A stretch of 64,000 nt of DNA from an uncultured Alistipes sp. (GTDB taxonomy: Bacteria; Bacteroidota; Bacteroidia; Bacteroidales; Rikenellaceae): NCBI GenBank assembly GCA_910584485.1, contig CAJUAV010000012.1, positions 1 to 64,000 of the forward strand. Direction: 5' to 3'. Positions within the stretch are counted from its first letter, which is position 1. Each line of letters opens with the position of its first letter. Of this stretch, positions 7,831-15,470 are shown piece after piece. The notes below the pieces were generated by a model. The model saw only the letters and a program-made list of their open reading frames with translations, was not told where the DNA came from and made no database searches. The translations under genes and the position numbers were made by a program.

Positions 7831-7998
7831 TCACAAATGTATAGAGCCTATATATGCCGATTGTTGACGCCCTTTAGTACGAAGAATTTCGACAATCTCC
7901 GCCGAAAGCGAAAATGTTACCGTCACTTTCTTAACCCCCGAAGACTTACGCTCTGCTCCATCGCGGCGGCCGCCCCAATTCGATTTTGCTTGTTCCAT
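7831..7998 (-). CDS. small ribbon-helix-helix-like protein
   Basis: The 55-residue product starts at the ATG at 7998. After a basic N-terminal tail it has KKVTVTFSLSAEIVEILRTKGRQQSAYI, a beta strand followed by two short helices, the pattern of ribbon-helix-helix DNA-binding proteins found in plasmid partition, plasmid copy control and antitoxins. Phased iterons lie just past its stop codon. No toxin or ParA gene is visible beside it. The family call is from pattern only, and the protein is at the short end of the fold. Confidence 0.5.
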   Translation of the reverse strand: MEQAKSNWGGRRDGAERKSSGVKKVTVTFSLSAEIVEILRTKGRQQSAYIGSIHL

Positions 7999-8014
7999 TT
8001 TTTTCGTATATTTG
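7985..8014 (+). promoter_or_regulatory. rightward promoter for the candidate RNA
   Basis: TTTG at 7985-7988, an 18-bp spacer and TATATTTG at 8007-8014 form a good Bacteroidetes promoter. It overlaps the start of the leftward ribbon-helix-helix-like gene and no rightward protein gene follows. Confidence 0.55.
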
Positions 8015-8019
8015 CACGA

Positions 8020-8098
8020 CAATTCCAAAAACGGCTGGGGCTTTCGCCCCAACCGCTGAAAGTCATAGGGAAATCTCCCACTTGATTCTGACTTTCCA
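8020..8098 (+). ncRNA. candidate small structured RNA
   Basis: Downstream of the promoter lie two hairpins. The first (8032-8055) pairs CGGCTGGGGC with GCCCCAACCG around TTTC. The second pairs GAAAGTCA (8058-8065) with TGACTTTC (8089-8096) and encloses an inner GGG...CCC stem (8068-8079). There is no matching open frame. No U-run terminator is clear at the 3' end, so the boundary is a guess. Confidence 0.4.
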
Positions 8099-8159
8099 AA
8101 TCCGTAATGAAATTGACAGTCTCATATGATTTGTTTGGAATTGTTTTGCCTACTCTTTC

Positions 8160-8700
8160 AGGTTTTTGGCGGGCCGCTGTCGTTCAGTGTCGAGGGCTGC
8201 TTTTTTTTCGATTGCGCCGTACGGTTCGATCCCGTTAGGGATCGGCGGGCCGAAGCCTCCCGCAGCGAAGGCCCGCATCTGTCGAGTGCGCTCCTCCGCA
8301 GGCTTCGGTCCGAGAACCGATTCGCGCGATAGCGCGACAGCCCGCAGCCGCTTCCTGGCGAAGGGCTGCAACTCGCCCGAAGGCTCGATGCACCTCCGCT
8401 CGGCTGCGAGCCGAACGGAAATCGCACGTAAGTGCGGCGGGCCGCAGCCTCCGCGTGCGGAGGCCCGCAGCTTTGGCAAGCATGCGTGCGCTCCGCAGGC
8501 TTCGACCCGAACGAAAATTCGCGCGTCAGCGCGTGCCGTTCGCCGCCGCCCCACGCGGCCGAACGGCAAGTCTCGCCCGCAGGCTCGACATGCCTCCTGC
8601 CGCCGTCGACGAACGTGCCGATACGGCCCTCTTCGGCAGAAGAGGTCTGCTCGTCGCAGGCCCCTTCGCGCGGCCGCGAGTACGGCCTGAATACCGTAAA
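8160..8700. repeat. intergenic island of dispersed repeat family A
   Basis: This non-coding block carries the family A core at 8459-8478 (one mismatch to GGAGGCCCGCAGTTTTGGCA), the CAGCCCGCAGCCGC module near 8340, and GATCCCGTTAGGGATCGGCG near 8231. It fills the gap to the 3' end of the serine hydrolase gene. Open frames across it are repeat artefacts. Confidence 0.8.
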
Positions 8701-8726
8701 TTTCAGCCCGCTTCCCGCAATACCCG

Positions 8727-10046
8727 TTACCGTCTGTCAGCCTCTTCGTGCGGCACCGTCGTAAAGAGGTCGCGTTCGTCGGGCCAGCGCTCCACGCGCG
8801 CCAGCGCATCGCGGATCGTGCGTCCGATGCTGTTCGTGAACGAGGCGCCCCGATAGCTGCTCGTGTTGGTGATGAGCACGAAGCTCAACCCGCCCGGGCG
8901 ATAGTCGATGTAGGCGCAGGTTCCCGACATGGTGCCCGTGCGCACCAAATGGCCGCTCGCCGCCTGACAGCGTGCCCAGCCGTAGCCGAAATCGCCTTTG
9001 CGGCGGATCTGCTTCATTTCGGCGATGCTGCGGGCCGACAGGATATCGGGCACGCGGCTGCGGCCGTCGATCGAGGCGACCAGCCGCATCAGCTCGGCCG
9101 AGGAGCAGACCCAGGCCCCCGCCCCTTGCAGCCCCGTGATGTTGTTGCCGCCATATTCGCGGGGCCGCATCGCCCCCGAACCGTCGTACGAAGCGATTAC
9201 CTCCCCGGGGTCGTGTCCGTAGTATTTCACCTCGCGCGGATGACGTTCGTCGTAGCTGTTGCGGGCGATGTACATGTCGTAGCACCCTGCGGGATAGAGC
9301 ACGTGCTTGCGGATATAGCTTTCGTAGCTCATGCCCGAAACCTCCTCAATGACGCGCGAGAGGATCAGATAGCCGACGTTCGAATATTGCGCCGCACCGC
9401 CCGGGTTGTCGCGCAGCCGCTGTCCCAGCTGAAAGGCGATCACCTCGTCGGCCGTCAGCGTCCGCGTGCGGCCCGTCCAGCGCAGGACGTCCGCCGAGCG
9501 GAACATCGGATCGCCGAGGCGGCGGCTGAAGCCTGCCGTGTGGTTCAGCAGGTGGCGCACGGTGATCTTCTCGGTGCGTTTGTCCTTGATTTCGGGGAAG
9601 AGCCGCGGCCCGAGAATCCCTTCGGGGCCGAAGACGAGGGCATCGGTCGTGAGGCGCCCTTCGTCGCAGAGCTTCATGATGCCGATCGCCGTGATGAGCT
9701 TCGAGGCGGAGGCGATGCGGAAGATGTCGCCCGCTTCGACGGGACGCTGCGCCTCGGCATCGGCCCAGCCGAATCCCTTGCAGTAGACGAGCCGTTCGTT
9801 GCGCATGACGGCCAGCGTGGCGCCGCGGATGTTGTGGCGCGCCATCCAGTTGCGCACCGAGCGCTCCATGCGGGCCGTTGCTGGCGACTCGGAGCAGGCG
9901 TTGCGGATCGAATCGTTCAGTCGGTAGCCGATCGCCGCGGGGGCGACGTCGGGCGGCAGCGTGCGGTGCGGGTGGCAGCTGCGAACGACGAGCGTCAGCC
10001 CGACGACGAGCATGCCCAATACGACAAAGAGTTTATAGCGTTTCAT
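8727..10046 (-). CDS. serine hydrolase, class C beta-lactamase/PBP4-like family
   Basis: The 439-residue protein has an N-terminal membrane segment (about 7-22), so it is likely exported and anchored or secreted. It then shows the SxxK motif S113-A-S-K116, the YxN motif Y221-S-N223 and an R-T-G motif at 368-370 in place of the usual KTG or HxG. This is the active-site set of the beta-lactamase/transpeptidase-like fold. Members hydrolyse or transfer peptide-like esters and amides; the substrate is unknown, and resistance should not be assumed. The start at 10046 follows a clear promoter by 25 bp. The gene lies 73 bp after the flippase gene on the same strand. Confidence 0.88.
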   Translation of the reverse strand: MKRYKLFVVLGMLVVGLTLVVRSCHPHRTLPPDVAPAAIGYRLNDSIRNACSESPATARMERSVRNWMARHNIRGATLAVMRNERLVYCKGFGWADAEAQRPVEAGDIFRIASASKLITAIGIMKLCDEGRLTTDALVFGPEGILGPRLFPEIKDKRTEKITVRHLLNHTAGFSRRLGDPMFRSADVLRWTGRTRTLTADEVIAFQLGQRLRDNPGGAAQYSNVGYLILSRVIEEVSGMSYESYIRKHVLYPAGCYDMYIARNSYDERHPREVKYYGHDPGEVIASYDGSGAMRPREYGGNNITGLQGAGAWVCSSAELMRLVASIDGRSRVPDILSARSIAEMKQIRRKGDFGYGWARCQAASGHLVRTGTMSGTCAYIDYRPGGLSFVLITNTSSYRGASFTNSIGRTIRDALARVERWPDERDLFTTVPHEEADRR

Positions 10047-10071
10047 CGGGGTCTCCTCATTTCGGATCGTA

Positions 10072-10103
10072 CAAAAATAGGCAAAAGGGGCCAATCGCCC
10101 AAA
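10072..10103 (-). promoter_or_regulatory. serine hydrolase promoter
   Basis: The minus strand has TTTG at 10103-10100, a 20-bp spacer and TATTTTTG at 10079-10072. Confidence 0.7.
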
Positions 10104-10119
10104 TCGCGTCCTCGAAGCG

Positions 10120-11562
10120 TTATTTTCGGCGGCGCAGCAGGGCGATCGCTTCGCCGAAGGCTTCGAGACGGAAGAGCCGCGAACCGCCGACGTAGACGAC
10201 GACTCCGATCGCGATTTGCGCCGCAAGGCGCCCGAGCGAGGGCTCGTCGATCCACTGCGGCACGCAGCGCACGGCGCCGTACATGGCCCCCGTCAGCAGG
10301 GCGATCGGCAGCAGCGAGCGTTCCAGCCGCCATAGCGACAGGCGCGCCGCCCGCAGCGCCGCAGTGCCGTTTACCAGGCGGTCGAAGGCGGCCGAGGCGA
10401 CCATGGCCCAGACCACCGCTTCGATGCTGTGCGGGATGGCGAGCGCCAGCACGAGGGTCATGAAGCCCTTCTTGAGGATTTCGAGCCGTATGATCGTCCC
10501 TCCTGTCTCCTTGACTTTCAAAACGTTGTAGGCGATCATCGCCGAGGGGGCGAAGATTCCCGCCAGACACAGCACCTCGAACAGCGGTACCGTCGGCAGC
10601 CACTGTTCGCCCAGCAGCACCGCGAACAGATCGTAGGCTACGGCCGCCATCCCCGCCATGACGGGGTAGATGCCGTAGGCGACCGTCATGCGGAGCTGGC
10701 GGTAGCTTTCGGCGAATTTTGGCCGGTCGTCGGCGATCTTCGCCAGTGCGGGGAAGGTCACCTGCTGCACGGACTGCATGGCCGACTGCACGGGCAACTC
10801 CTTGAGCTTGTTCGCCTGGTCGTAGTAGCCGAGCGTCGCATCGGGATAGAGCTTGCCGATGAACAGGTGGGGGAGTTTGGCGTAGAGGGCCGCCACGAGG
10901 TCCGAGAGGAGCAGGCTCATGCTGTAGGGGGCCATGGCGCGCAGGGCGGCCGCGGAGCCCGTCGTCGGTCGGGGGCGCCACGAGCTGAAACGCCACAGCA
11001 GCACGGCCCGCGTCCCCGTCATGAGGACCTGCTGCCAGACGAGGGCCCAGACGCCCCATCCCGCGTAGGCGGCCGCCACGGCGGCGGTGCCGCTTACGAC
11101 CTGGGCGGCGAAGGTAATCTTCGAGAGTCGGGCGAAGCGGAACCGGCGGACGCAGATCGTCTGCTGGAGCACGCACAGCGCATGGAGCGGAACCATCAGG
11201 TAGAAGAGCGGGGCGAGGGTCGCCAGCTCGGGAGTGTCGTAGTAGCGCGCTACGGCGGGAGCCGTCGCGGTCAGCAGGAGGTAGAGGAGGAGCGACGCGA
11301 CGACGTTGTAGCGGAAGACGCCGAGGTAATCGGCCTTGTCGGGGGCCGCCTTGCGCACGAGCATCTGCGAAAAGCCGCTGTCGGCCACCACGAGCGCCAC
11401 CGAGGCGAAGGCGAGCAGCAGGGCGACGACCTTCAGGTCTTCGGGCAGCAACAGACGCAGCACGAGGATGCGCACGACGAGCTGGAAGAGGGCCGTGGCG
11501 ATCTTTTCGCCCATCGTCCACCCCGTGCCCGCGGCGACCTGCTCTTTCAGGCGGCTTTTCAT
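10120..11562 (-). CDS. polysaccharide flippase (MOP superfamily, WzxC-like)
   Basis: The 480-residue product is highly hydrophobic with about 12-14 membrane helices. The N terminus (LKEQVAAGTGWTMGEKIATALFQ, then VLRLLLPEDLKVVALLLAF) is typical of Wzx/TuaB-type flippases, which move lipid-linked sugars across the inner membrane. The motif GYYDQANKLKELPVQ around 245-260 also fits. Its start overlaps the aroQ stop by 4 bp (ATGA), so the two are translated together. No glycosyltransferase cluster lies nearby, so the sugar it carries cannot be inferred. Confidence 0.85.
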   Translation of the reverse strand: MKSRLKEQVAAGTGWTMGEKIATALFQLVVRILVLRLLLPEDLKVVALLLAFASVALVVADSGFSQMLVRKAAPDKADYLGVFRYNVVASLLLYLLLTATAPAVARYYDTPELATLAPLFYLMVPLHALCVLQQTICVRRFRFARLSKITFAAQVVSGTAAVAAAYAGWGVWALVWQQVLMTGTRAVLLWRFSSWRPRPTTGSAAALRAMAPYSMSLLLSDLVAALYAKLPHLFIGKLYPDATLGYYDQANKLKELPVQSAMQSVQQVTFPALAKIADDRPKFAESYRQLRMTVAYGIYPVMAGMAAVAYDLFAVLLGEQWLPTVPLFEVLCLAGIFAPSAMIAYNVLKVKETGGTIIRLEILKKGFMTLVLALAIPHSIEAVVWAMVASAAFDRLVNGTAALRAARLSLWRLERSLLPIALLTGAMYGAVRCVPQWIDEPSLGRLAAQIAIGVVVYVGGSRLFRLEAFGEAIALLRRRK

Positions 11563-11996
11563 CGGGCGGCCGCTTCGAGTCGGAGCCGCAGCGCTTCGAC
11601 GCCCAGCCGATAGGAGTCGAGACCGAAGCCCATGATCGAACCGACGGCGACGGGGGCGAGCAGCGACACGTGGCGGAACTCCTCGCGGGCCAGGATCGAC
11701 GAGATGTGCACCTCGACGACGGGTACGTCGACGGCCGCCACGGCATCGCGCAGCGCCACCGAGGTGTGCGTGTATCCGCCTGCGTTGAGGACGATGCCGT
11801 CGTAGCGCCCCTCGGCCTGCTGCACGGTGTCGATCAGTTCGCCTTCGAGGTTGGACTGGAAGGTGTCGAAACGACTGTTCGGGTATTGCGCTCGCAGAGC
11901 GGCGAAGAGGGTGTCGAAGGTTTGCGTCCCGTAAACCGACGTGTCGCGCCGTCCCTGCAGGTTCAGATTCGGACCGTTGAGAATCAGAATTTTCAT
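11559..11996 (-). CDS. aroQ: type II 3-dehydroquinate dehydratase
   Basis: AroQ converts 3-dehydroquinate to 3-dehydroshikimate in the shikimate pathway. The 145-residue protein starts MKILILNGPNLNLQGRR, has the active-site tyrosine in TSVYG (Y22), FQSNLEGELID, NAGGYTHTSVAL and EVHISSI, all typical of the dodecameric type II enzyme. An alternative ATG at 12002 would add two residues. The gene is preceded by a repeat-borne promoter and overlaps the following flippase gene by 4 bp. Confidence 0.95.
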   Translation of the reverse strand: MKILILNGPNLNLQGRRDTSVYGTQTFDTLFAALRAQYPNSRFDTFQSNLEGELIDTVQQAEGRYDGIVLNAGGYTHTSVALRDAVAAVDVPVVEVHISSILAREEFRHVSLLAPVAVGSIMGFGLDSYRLGVEALRLRLEAAAR

Positions 11997-12014
11997 CGTC
12001 ATGCGAAATTTATG

Positions 12015-12045
12015 CAAAGATACGCATAAGCGAGGGCAAAAGCAA
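12015..12045 (-). promoter_or_regulatory. aroQ promoter inside a family B repeat
   Basis: The minus strand has TTG at 12045-12043, a 20-bp spacer and TATCTTTG at 12022-12015. Both boxes lie inside the gene-proximal end of the repeat. Confidence 0.7.
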
Positions 12046-12226
12046 GCTTGCTTGCATTTTGCCGAGCGAGCGTATCTTCGGCGAAGCCAAGGATACGCAT
12101 AAGCCGAGGGCAAAAGCAATCCTGCCTGCATTTTGCCGAGCGAGCGTATCTTGGGCGAAGCCAAGGATACGCATAAGCCGAGGGCAAAAGCAATCCTGCC
12201 TGCATTTTGCCGAGCGAGCGTATACC
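12019..12226. repeat. family B repeat, three tandem ~74-bp copies
   Basis: Units begin at 12019, 12092 and 12166 (spacing 73 and 74 bp); the third is cut off at about 12226. Each reads GATACGCATAAG, then a GAGGGCAAAAGCAA segment, then TTTTGCCGAGCGAGCGTATC and a GGCGAAGCCAAG end. Related single copies occur at 14337-14411 and 39429-39610, always directly upstream of a leftward gene. Confidence 0.9.
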
Positions 12227-12302
12227 CCCCCCCTCCGCTCTCGTCTCGGCAGGGTCGGCCTGCCTTCGCCTGTCCGTATAACCGCGGCCCCATACGGATA
12301 AA

Positions 12303-12334
12303 TTTGCTTTTGCGCGCGCTTTTCCCTATCTTCG
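12303..12334 (+). promoter_or_regulatory. thiL promoter
   Basis: TTTG at 12303-12306, a 20-bp spacer and TATCTTCG at 12327-12334 (one mismatch to TAnnTTTG) precede thiL by 23 bp. Confidence 0.5.
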
Positions 12335-12357
12335 TCCTCTCCTAACGAACAGCATCC

Positions 12358-13302
12358 ATGGGTGAATTCGAATTGATTGCGGCGATCGCCCGCAGCTGCC
12401 GCACGCTTCCTGACAACGGCTTCGAGGGGATCGGCGACGATTGTGCCGTGCTGCCCGTCGGCGACGGCGAAGCGCTGGTCTTCACCTGCGACGCCCTTTG
12501 CGAAGGGGTGCATTTCCTGCGCGATGCGATCTCGCCCGAAGCCCTCGGGGCCAAGACGCTGGCGGTCAATTTGAGCGACGTCGCGGCGATGGGTGTGCGC
12601 CCCGTGGCGACGCTGCTGGCGTTGTCGCTCCCCGCCGATCTGGATGCGGGGTGGGCCGAACGCTTCGTGGCGGGCTATACGGCTGCCTCCGAACGCAGCG
12701 GCGTCGCCCTCGTCGGAGGCGACACGACCCGCTCGACGTCGGGCGTCGTGCTCTCGGTCACGGCGATCGGCCGCGGCCCTGCGGCGCACCTGAAGCGTCG
12801 GCGGGATGCCCGCATCGGCGATGCGATCTTCGTCACGGATCGGCTGGGCGCCTCGGCCGCGGGGCTGCGCGATCTGCTCGCGGGACGTTGCGGAACGCCG
12901 CTTGCCGAAATTCACCGCACGCCGCAGGCCGAGATCGAGGCGGGTCCCTGGCTCGGCGAACAGCCTGCCGTGCACGCCATGATGGACCTCTCGGACGGTC
13001 TGGCCTCCGATCTGCGCCACATCCTCGCGGCGTCGCATTGCGGTGCCGCGATCGACCTCGATGCGATTCCCGTGGCCGCGGGCGCCACGCTCGACGATGC
13101 GCTGGGCGGCGGCGAGGATTACAAACTGCTGCTGACCGTTTCGGCGACCGCGGCCGACGGCCTGGCGAGCGCCTTCGAGGCCCGTTTTGGCCGTCCGCTC
13201 TACCGTGTCGGCCGCATCGAAGCGGCCGACGACGCTGCTCTTCGCTGGCTCCGCGACGGCAACCCCGTCGTCGGCGACTGGCTGGGGTTCCGTCATTTTT
13301 AG
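12358..13302 (+). CDS. thiL: thiamine-monophosphate kinase
   Basis: ThiL phosphorylates thiamine monophosphate to the cofactor thiamine diphosphate. The 314-residue product shows the PurM-like ATP-binding pattern: GIGDDCAVL at 24-32, CDALCEGVHF at 44-53, NLSDVAAMG at 71-79, GGDTTRS near 120 and the MMDLSDGLASDL segment near 205. Length is normal. It is a single gene with its own promoter; no other thiamine gene is in the window, and no TPP riboswitch is seen in the short leader. The cofactor would serve the transketolases encoded further right. Confidence 0.93.
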   Translation: MGEFELIAAIARSCRTLPDNGFEGIGDDCAVLPVGDGEALVFTCDALCEGVHFLRDAISPEALGAKTLAVNLSDVAAMGVRPVATLLALSLPADLDAGWAERFVAGYTAASERSGVALVGGDTTRSTSGVVLSVTAIGRGPAAHLKRRRDARIGDAIFVTDRLGASAAGLRDLLAGRCGTPLAEIHRTPQAEIEAGPWLGEQPAVHAMMDLSDGLASDLRHILAASHCGAAIDLDAIPVAAGATLDDALGGGEDYKLLLTVSATAADGLASAFEARFGRPLYRVGRIEAADDAALRWLRDGNPVVGDWLGFRHF

Positions 13303-13364
13303 AACGATTTCGAATGAATGATACGCTCTTCCCGTATCGGTATCTTATTGTGAGGCAATGATCT

Positions 13365-14311
13365 TCAGGCGGTTCTGGTGTTTCCGCATGAAGGTCGTTT
13401 TTTTGTAAATTGTACCGCCAGACAAGTGATGCCCATCGTATAGAGTGCACCCAAACCGATGGCTGTCGATATCCCGAGTGCTTTTCCTGAAGATTTAAAA
13501 TAGAAATTCTGCAGTAAAATACAGAAAGTGTGCCCTATATATACCCAAAGTGTATATCTACCGTATGTCGCAAATCGCTCCAACATCGTCAGACGGCGGG
13601 AAAGGCCGAAAATAGAAAGAGTGACGATGATGCCGATCCCTGTCTGCACAATGAAAAGTGCGACATAACGTATGTGCACGTAGTGATAGGATGGGATATA
13701 AACAGGTAGAAATGTACTGATTATGAATGAAATTACAATTGTTGATATGAATATGGGGGGGGGATTTTCGAAAGTACATTGACAAATCGTTGCTCGTGTC
13801 TGAACCAATATCCCAATGTGAAACAAGGTAAAAAGGTAATGGTGCGATGAATCGCAAGCAGTCCTGTGTCAATGGATGCAGGAATAAAACCGATCAGCAG
13901 CGCCAGGCATATCGATCCGGCAAAAATACGTTCGGTGGATATGTTGTCATGCAGGAGATAGATTGCCCATCGCCAGTATATAAGGGCCAGTAAGTACCAC
14001 ATGGCAAATTGTGGTTTGAGGAGCAGCCACTGTGCAGTTGAAACGGGGCGATCTGTTGCCCATGACAGCAGGTTGAGACTCGTTCCTGCCAATAAGTATA
14101 TGCAACCGAGCTTTAAGGTCCACATGAGCAGCTTTTTGAGGTCTGTATGTACGGAGGTCAGATAACCCGATAAAAAAATGAATACGGGCATGTGGAATGA
14201 GTAGATCAGTCGGGTAGGTAAGGCCGAATAGTTGGGTTCGTTGATGTGACCCAGAACCACCAGAAAAATCAATAGAAATTTCAGGCCGTCGATATTGGCG
14301 TCTCTGTGCAT
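13365..14311 (-). CDS. acyltransferase family 3 membrane protein, interrupted at a G9 tract (possibly phase-variable)
   Basis: Two overlapping frames form one acyltransferase-3 protein. The upstream frame (14311 to 13733, 192 aa) has DGLKFLLIFLVVLGHI, SFHMPVFIFLSGY and several membrane helices, then ends early. The downstream frame continues with IFISTIVISFIISTF and ends LWVYIGHTFCILLQ. They meet at a run of nine G (13754-13762). Ten or seven G residues would join them into 315 residues, a normal family length. Such proteins O-acylate sugars at the inner membrane. The gene is visibly AT-richer than its neighbours, suggesting transfer. It is either switched off by slippage, decayed, or a homopolymer sequencing error. 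Confidence 0.75.
13754..13762. repeat. homopolymeric G9 tract in the acyltransferase
   Basis: Nine consecutive G (C on the coding strand) lie in the codons for KIPPP. One base gained or two lost restores the full reading frame. Confidence 0.95.
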
Positions 14312-14336
14312 AAAGTCTGTTTATATGATTGAATAG

Positions 14337-14411
14337 CAAAGGTACAAATAAGAGGGATCAATGCCAAATTTATTTGGATATTGTCGAGTAGGCGTATTTT
14401 CGGCGTAGCCG
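14337..14411 (-). promoter_or_regulatory. acyltransferase promoter within a diverged family B repeat
   Basis: The minus strand carries TTTG at 14368-14365, a 20-bp spacer and TACCTTTG at 14344-14337, 25 bp before the start codon. The segment to 14411 aligns with family B (AATAAG, GAGGG, TTCGGCGTAGCC in order), though it is AT-richer. Confidence 0.6.
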
Positions 14412-14463
14412 AAGATATGACTTGTAGGAAAGATTGATAATGAATCCGTAAATATGTCCTTCA

Positions 14464-14498
14464 ATAAAAAAACGCCCGTCCTTCGGAAAGGACGGGCG
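14464..14498 (-). terminator. terminator of the ackA-ptb operon
   Basis: CGCCCGTCCTT and its complement form the stem, followed on the minus strand by a run of T. Confidence 0.85.
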
Positions 14499-14520
14499 CT
14501 TCGTTTCGACGGGCAGGCCG

Positions 14521-15432
14521 CTACTTGGCCGAGAGGCAGGCCAGTGCGATCGAGTAGAGCTTGCTGCGGCTGCTGTCGCCGCGCGAGGTGAGCACGCACG
14601 GCTTGTTCGTGCCGACCACCATCGCGGCCAGTTCGCCGTGGCAGAGGTGCGACGAAGCCTTGAAGAAGACGTTGCCCGATTCGAGGTTCGGGAAGAGGAG
14701 GCAGTCGGGTTCGCCGGCGATGGCCGAGCCCTTCACCTTCTTGTGCTCGGCGACCTCCTTGAAGAGGGCCACGTCGAGCGACAGCGGACCGTCCACGATG
14801 ACGTTGCCCAGCTGGCCGCGGTCGCCCATCTTGGCGAGCAGCGCCCCTTCGGTCGACGAGGGAACGCTCGGCAGCACGAGCTCCGACGGAGCGATGCAGG
14901 CGATCTTCGGGGTCTTGATGCCCAGCACGTTGGCCGTCTTGGCCAGGTAGCCGATCTGCTTCATCTTCTGCTTGAAGTCGGGCTGCGGGATCACGGCGAT
15001 GTCCGAGACGATCAGCAGCTTTCCGTAGACGGGCATTTCGATCACCGAGACGTGGCTCAACACGCCCTTCGGCGGGAAGAGGCCCGCCTCCTTGTTGAGG
15101 ATGCCGCGCATGTATTTGTCGGTCGATACCAGACCCTTCATCAGCACGTCGGCTTCGCCCTTGACGACGGCCTGCACGGCCAGCGCCACGCACTTCACGT
15201 CGCTCTTCTCGTCGACGATCGTCAGCACGCCCGCGTCGATGCCGAGCTCGGCGCATACCTGCTCGATGACGGCCTTTTCACCGAAAACGATCGGTTCGAC
15301 CAGTCCCTCCTTGTAGGCTTCGTAGACCGCCTCCAGCGTATGCGAATCCTGGCCGTAGGCGACGGCCAGCCGTTTGCGTCCTTTGGCACGCGCCTCGACG
15401 ACGATATCCGAAAGATGTTGAATAGTACCCAT
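14521..15432 (-). CDS. phosphate butyryltransferase/acetyltransferase family enzyme
   Basis: The 303-residue protein begins MGTIQHLSDIVVEARAKGRKRLAVAYGQD and has ADVLMKGLVSTDKYMRGIL, SDIAVIPQPD, ALLAKMGDRGQLGN and VIVDGPLSLD. This is the shorter phosphate butyryltransferase (Ptb) type, not the usual Bacteroides Pta. It would exchange CoA and phosphate on a short acyl group. It follows the kinase gene by 38 bp on the same strand, so together they convert acyl-CoA to free acid and ATP. Acetyl, propionyl or butyryl specificity cannot be read from the sequence. Confidence 0.85.
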   Translation of the reverse strand: MGTIQHLSDIVVEARAKGRKRLAVAYGQDSHTLEAVYEAYKEGLVEPIVFGEKAVIEQVCAELGIDAGVLTIVDEKSDVKCVALAVQAVVKGEADVLMKGLVSTDKYMRGILNKEAGLFPPKGVLSHVSVIEMPVYGKLLIVSDIAVIPQPDFKQKMKQIGYLAKTANVLGIKTPKIACIAPSELVLPSVPSSTEGALLAKMGDRGQLGNVIVDGPLSLDVALFKEVAEHKKVKGSAIAGEPDCLLFPNLESGNVFFKASSHLCHGELAAMVVGTNKPCVLTSRGDSSRSKLYSIALACLSAK

Positions 15433-15470
15433 GGTGGTTGAATCTTTTTGGTAGTTGTATGTGGTTTCCG

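Noticed and set aside
7831..7998. Toxin-antitoxin pair
   Set aside because: The ribbon-helix-helix-like gene could be an antitoxin, but no neighbouring toxin-like frame was found on either side.
8150..8809. Cys/Arg-rich leftward open frame over the repeat island
   Set aside because: The same peptide fragments appear at every family A island, so they are translations of the repeat, and it runs into the serine hydrolase gene.
8727..10046. Antibiotic-resistance beta-lactamase
   Set aside because: The fold and catalytic serine motif match a broad hydrolase family; the KTG-type motif is altered and nothing indicates resistance.
12019..12226. CRISPR array
   Set aside because: The regularly spaced units here and at 1-250 and 27158-27355 are contiguous repeats without unique spacers, and no cas gene is present.
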